From assembly GCA_036395835.1 (NCBI GenBank), contig DASWCW010000124.1, positions 1 to 6,162 on the forward strand: DNA of 6,162 bases, read 5' to 3'. The notes beneath the pieces were generated by a model, which did no database searches, was not told the origin of the DNA, and worked only from the letters and a program-made list of their open reading frames with translations. This document shows, piece after piece, positions 6,024 to 6,162 of this stretch. The stretch's first letter is position 1. Each line of letters begins with the position of its first letter. Both the position numbers and the translations under genes were made by a program. Source of the DNA: AP-16 sp036395835 (GTDB lineage Bacteria > Pseudomonadota > Alphaproteobacteria > Rhizobiales > Xanthobacteraceae).

Positions 6024-6079
6024 GCCGGCCGTCCTCCCGAGGTGGCCGCGCCTAGCGCGGCCCCCGAAGGACGGTCGGC
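6024..6079. terminator. Two-tier hairpin between convergent genes
   Basis: GCCGGCCGTCCT at 6024-6035 pairs with AGGACGGTCGGC at 6068-6079 (12 pairs, one G-U). Inside, GGCCGCGC at 6044-6051 pairs perfectly with GCGCGGCC at 6055-6062 around CTA. It lies between btuB and a minus-strand gene, 11 bases from the latter's stop codon. It could serve as a terminator in both directions or be a REP-type element. T residues are lacking on either side. Confidence 0.45.
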
Positions 6080-6090
6080 TCCCTCACCCG

Positions 6091-6162
6091 CTACTTGGTC
6101 GCCGGCGGGGTCGCGGCCTGGCCCGGGGTCTTGGGCGCAGGCTTCTTCTCGGCTTTCATCGC
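6091..6162 (-). CDS. C-terminal end of a minus-strand gene with a Lys/Ala/Pro tail
   Basis: Reading the minus strand from the window edge, an open frame of 23 codons ends in TAG (complement of 6091-6093). The residues are AMKAEKKPAPKTPGQAATPP followed by ATK. This low-complexity, basic, proline-rich composition is typical of a flexible C-terminal tail. The frame is still open at the window edge, so the gene probably continues beyond 6162. A start at the internal Met (codon at 6157-6159) would leave only 22 residues and seems less likely. It converges with btuB, with two hairpins between them. No family can be recognised. The short length makes this call uncertain. Confidence 0.4.
   Translation of the reverse strand, partial: AMKAEKKPAPKTPGQAATPPATK

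Overview
The window is GC-rich, alphaproteobacterial-looking DNA. Strong G/C third-position bias, clear purine-rich Shine-Dalgarno (SD) sites and an intergenic inverted repeat of the TCATCGCCCGG...CCGGGCG type point to Hyphomicrobiales, probably the Bradyrhizobium / Rhodopseudomonas / Xanthobacteraceae neighbourhood. The genus call is inference from recalled sequence style; no search was run.

Layout, left to right: (1) 104-853 (+), a two-helix inner-membrane protein of the DUF1003 family with a C-terminal coiled coil. (2) A short spacer with a REP-like palindrome at 883-907. (3) 1051-2214 (+), a zinc-dependent medium-chain alcohol/polyol dehydrogenase. (4) A 270-bp spacer carrying a double-hairpin dispersed repeat (2257-2368) and a separate GCAA-capped hairpin (2428-2454). 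(5) 2485-3456 (+), a Tat-exported metallo-beta-lactamase-fold hydrolase with a complete metal site. (6) A 487-bp non-coding stretch with a terminator-like hairpin, a TTGACA promoter, a full-looking cobalamin riboswitch (about 3580-3762) and an SD-burying hairpin (3900-3938). (7) 3944-5944 (+), a BtuB-like TonB-dependent outer-membrane receptor. (8) Two large hairpins, then the C-terminal end of a minus-strand gene with a Lys/Ala/Pro-rich tail (6091-6162).

The one clearly connected system is the vitamin B12 uptake module: promoter, B12-sensing leader, translational expression platform and outer-membrane transporter. In the likely model, cobalamin binding to the leader lets the 3900-3938 hairpin hide the btuB ribosome-binding site, so uptake falls when B12 is sufficient. 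No periplasmic or inner-membrane B12 transport gene (btuF, btuC, btuD) lies next to the receptor here. The dehydrogenase and the hydrolase are separated by a repeat and probably have separate transcription signals, so I do not propose a shared pathway.

I found no CRISPR array, tRNA, rRNA, insertion sequence or phage gene. The window reads as ordinary chromosomal DNA; the most instructive part is the riboswitch leader and its candidate switching helices, all of which rest on hand pairing and not on a folding calculation.
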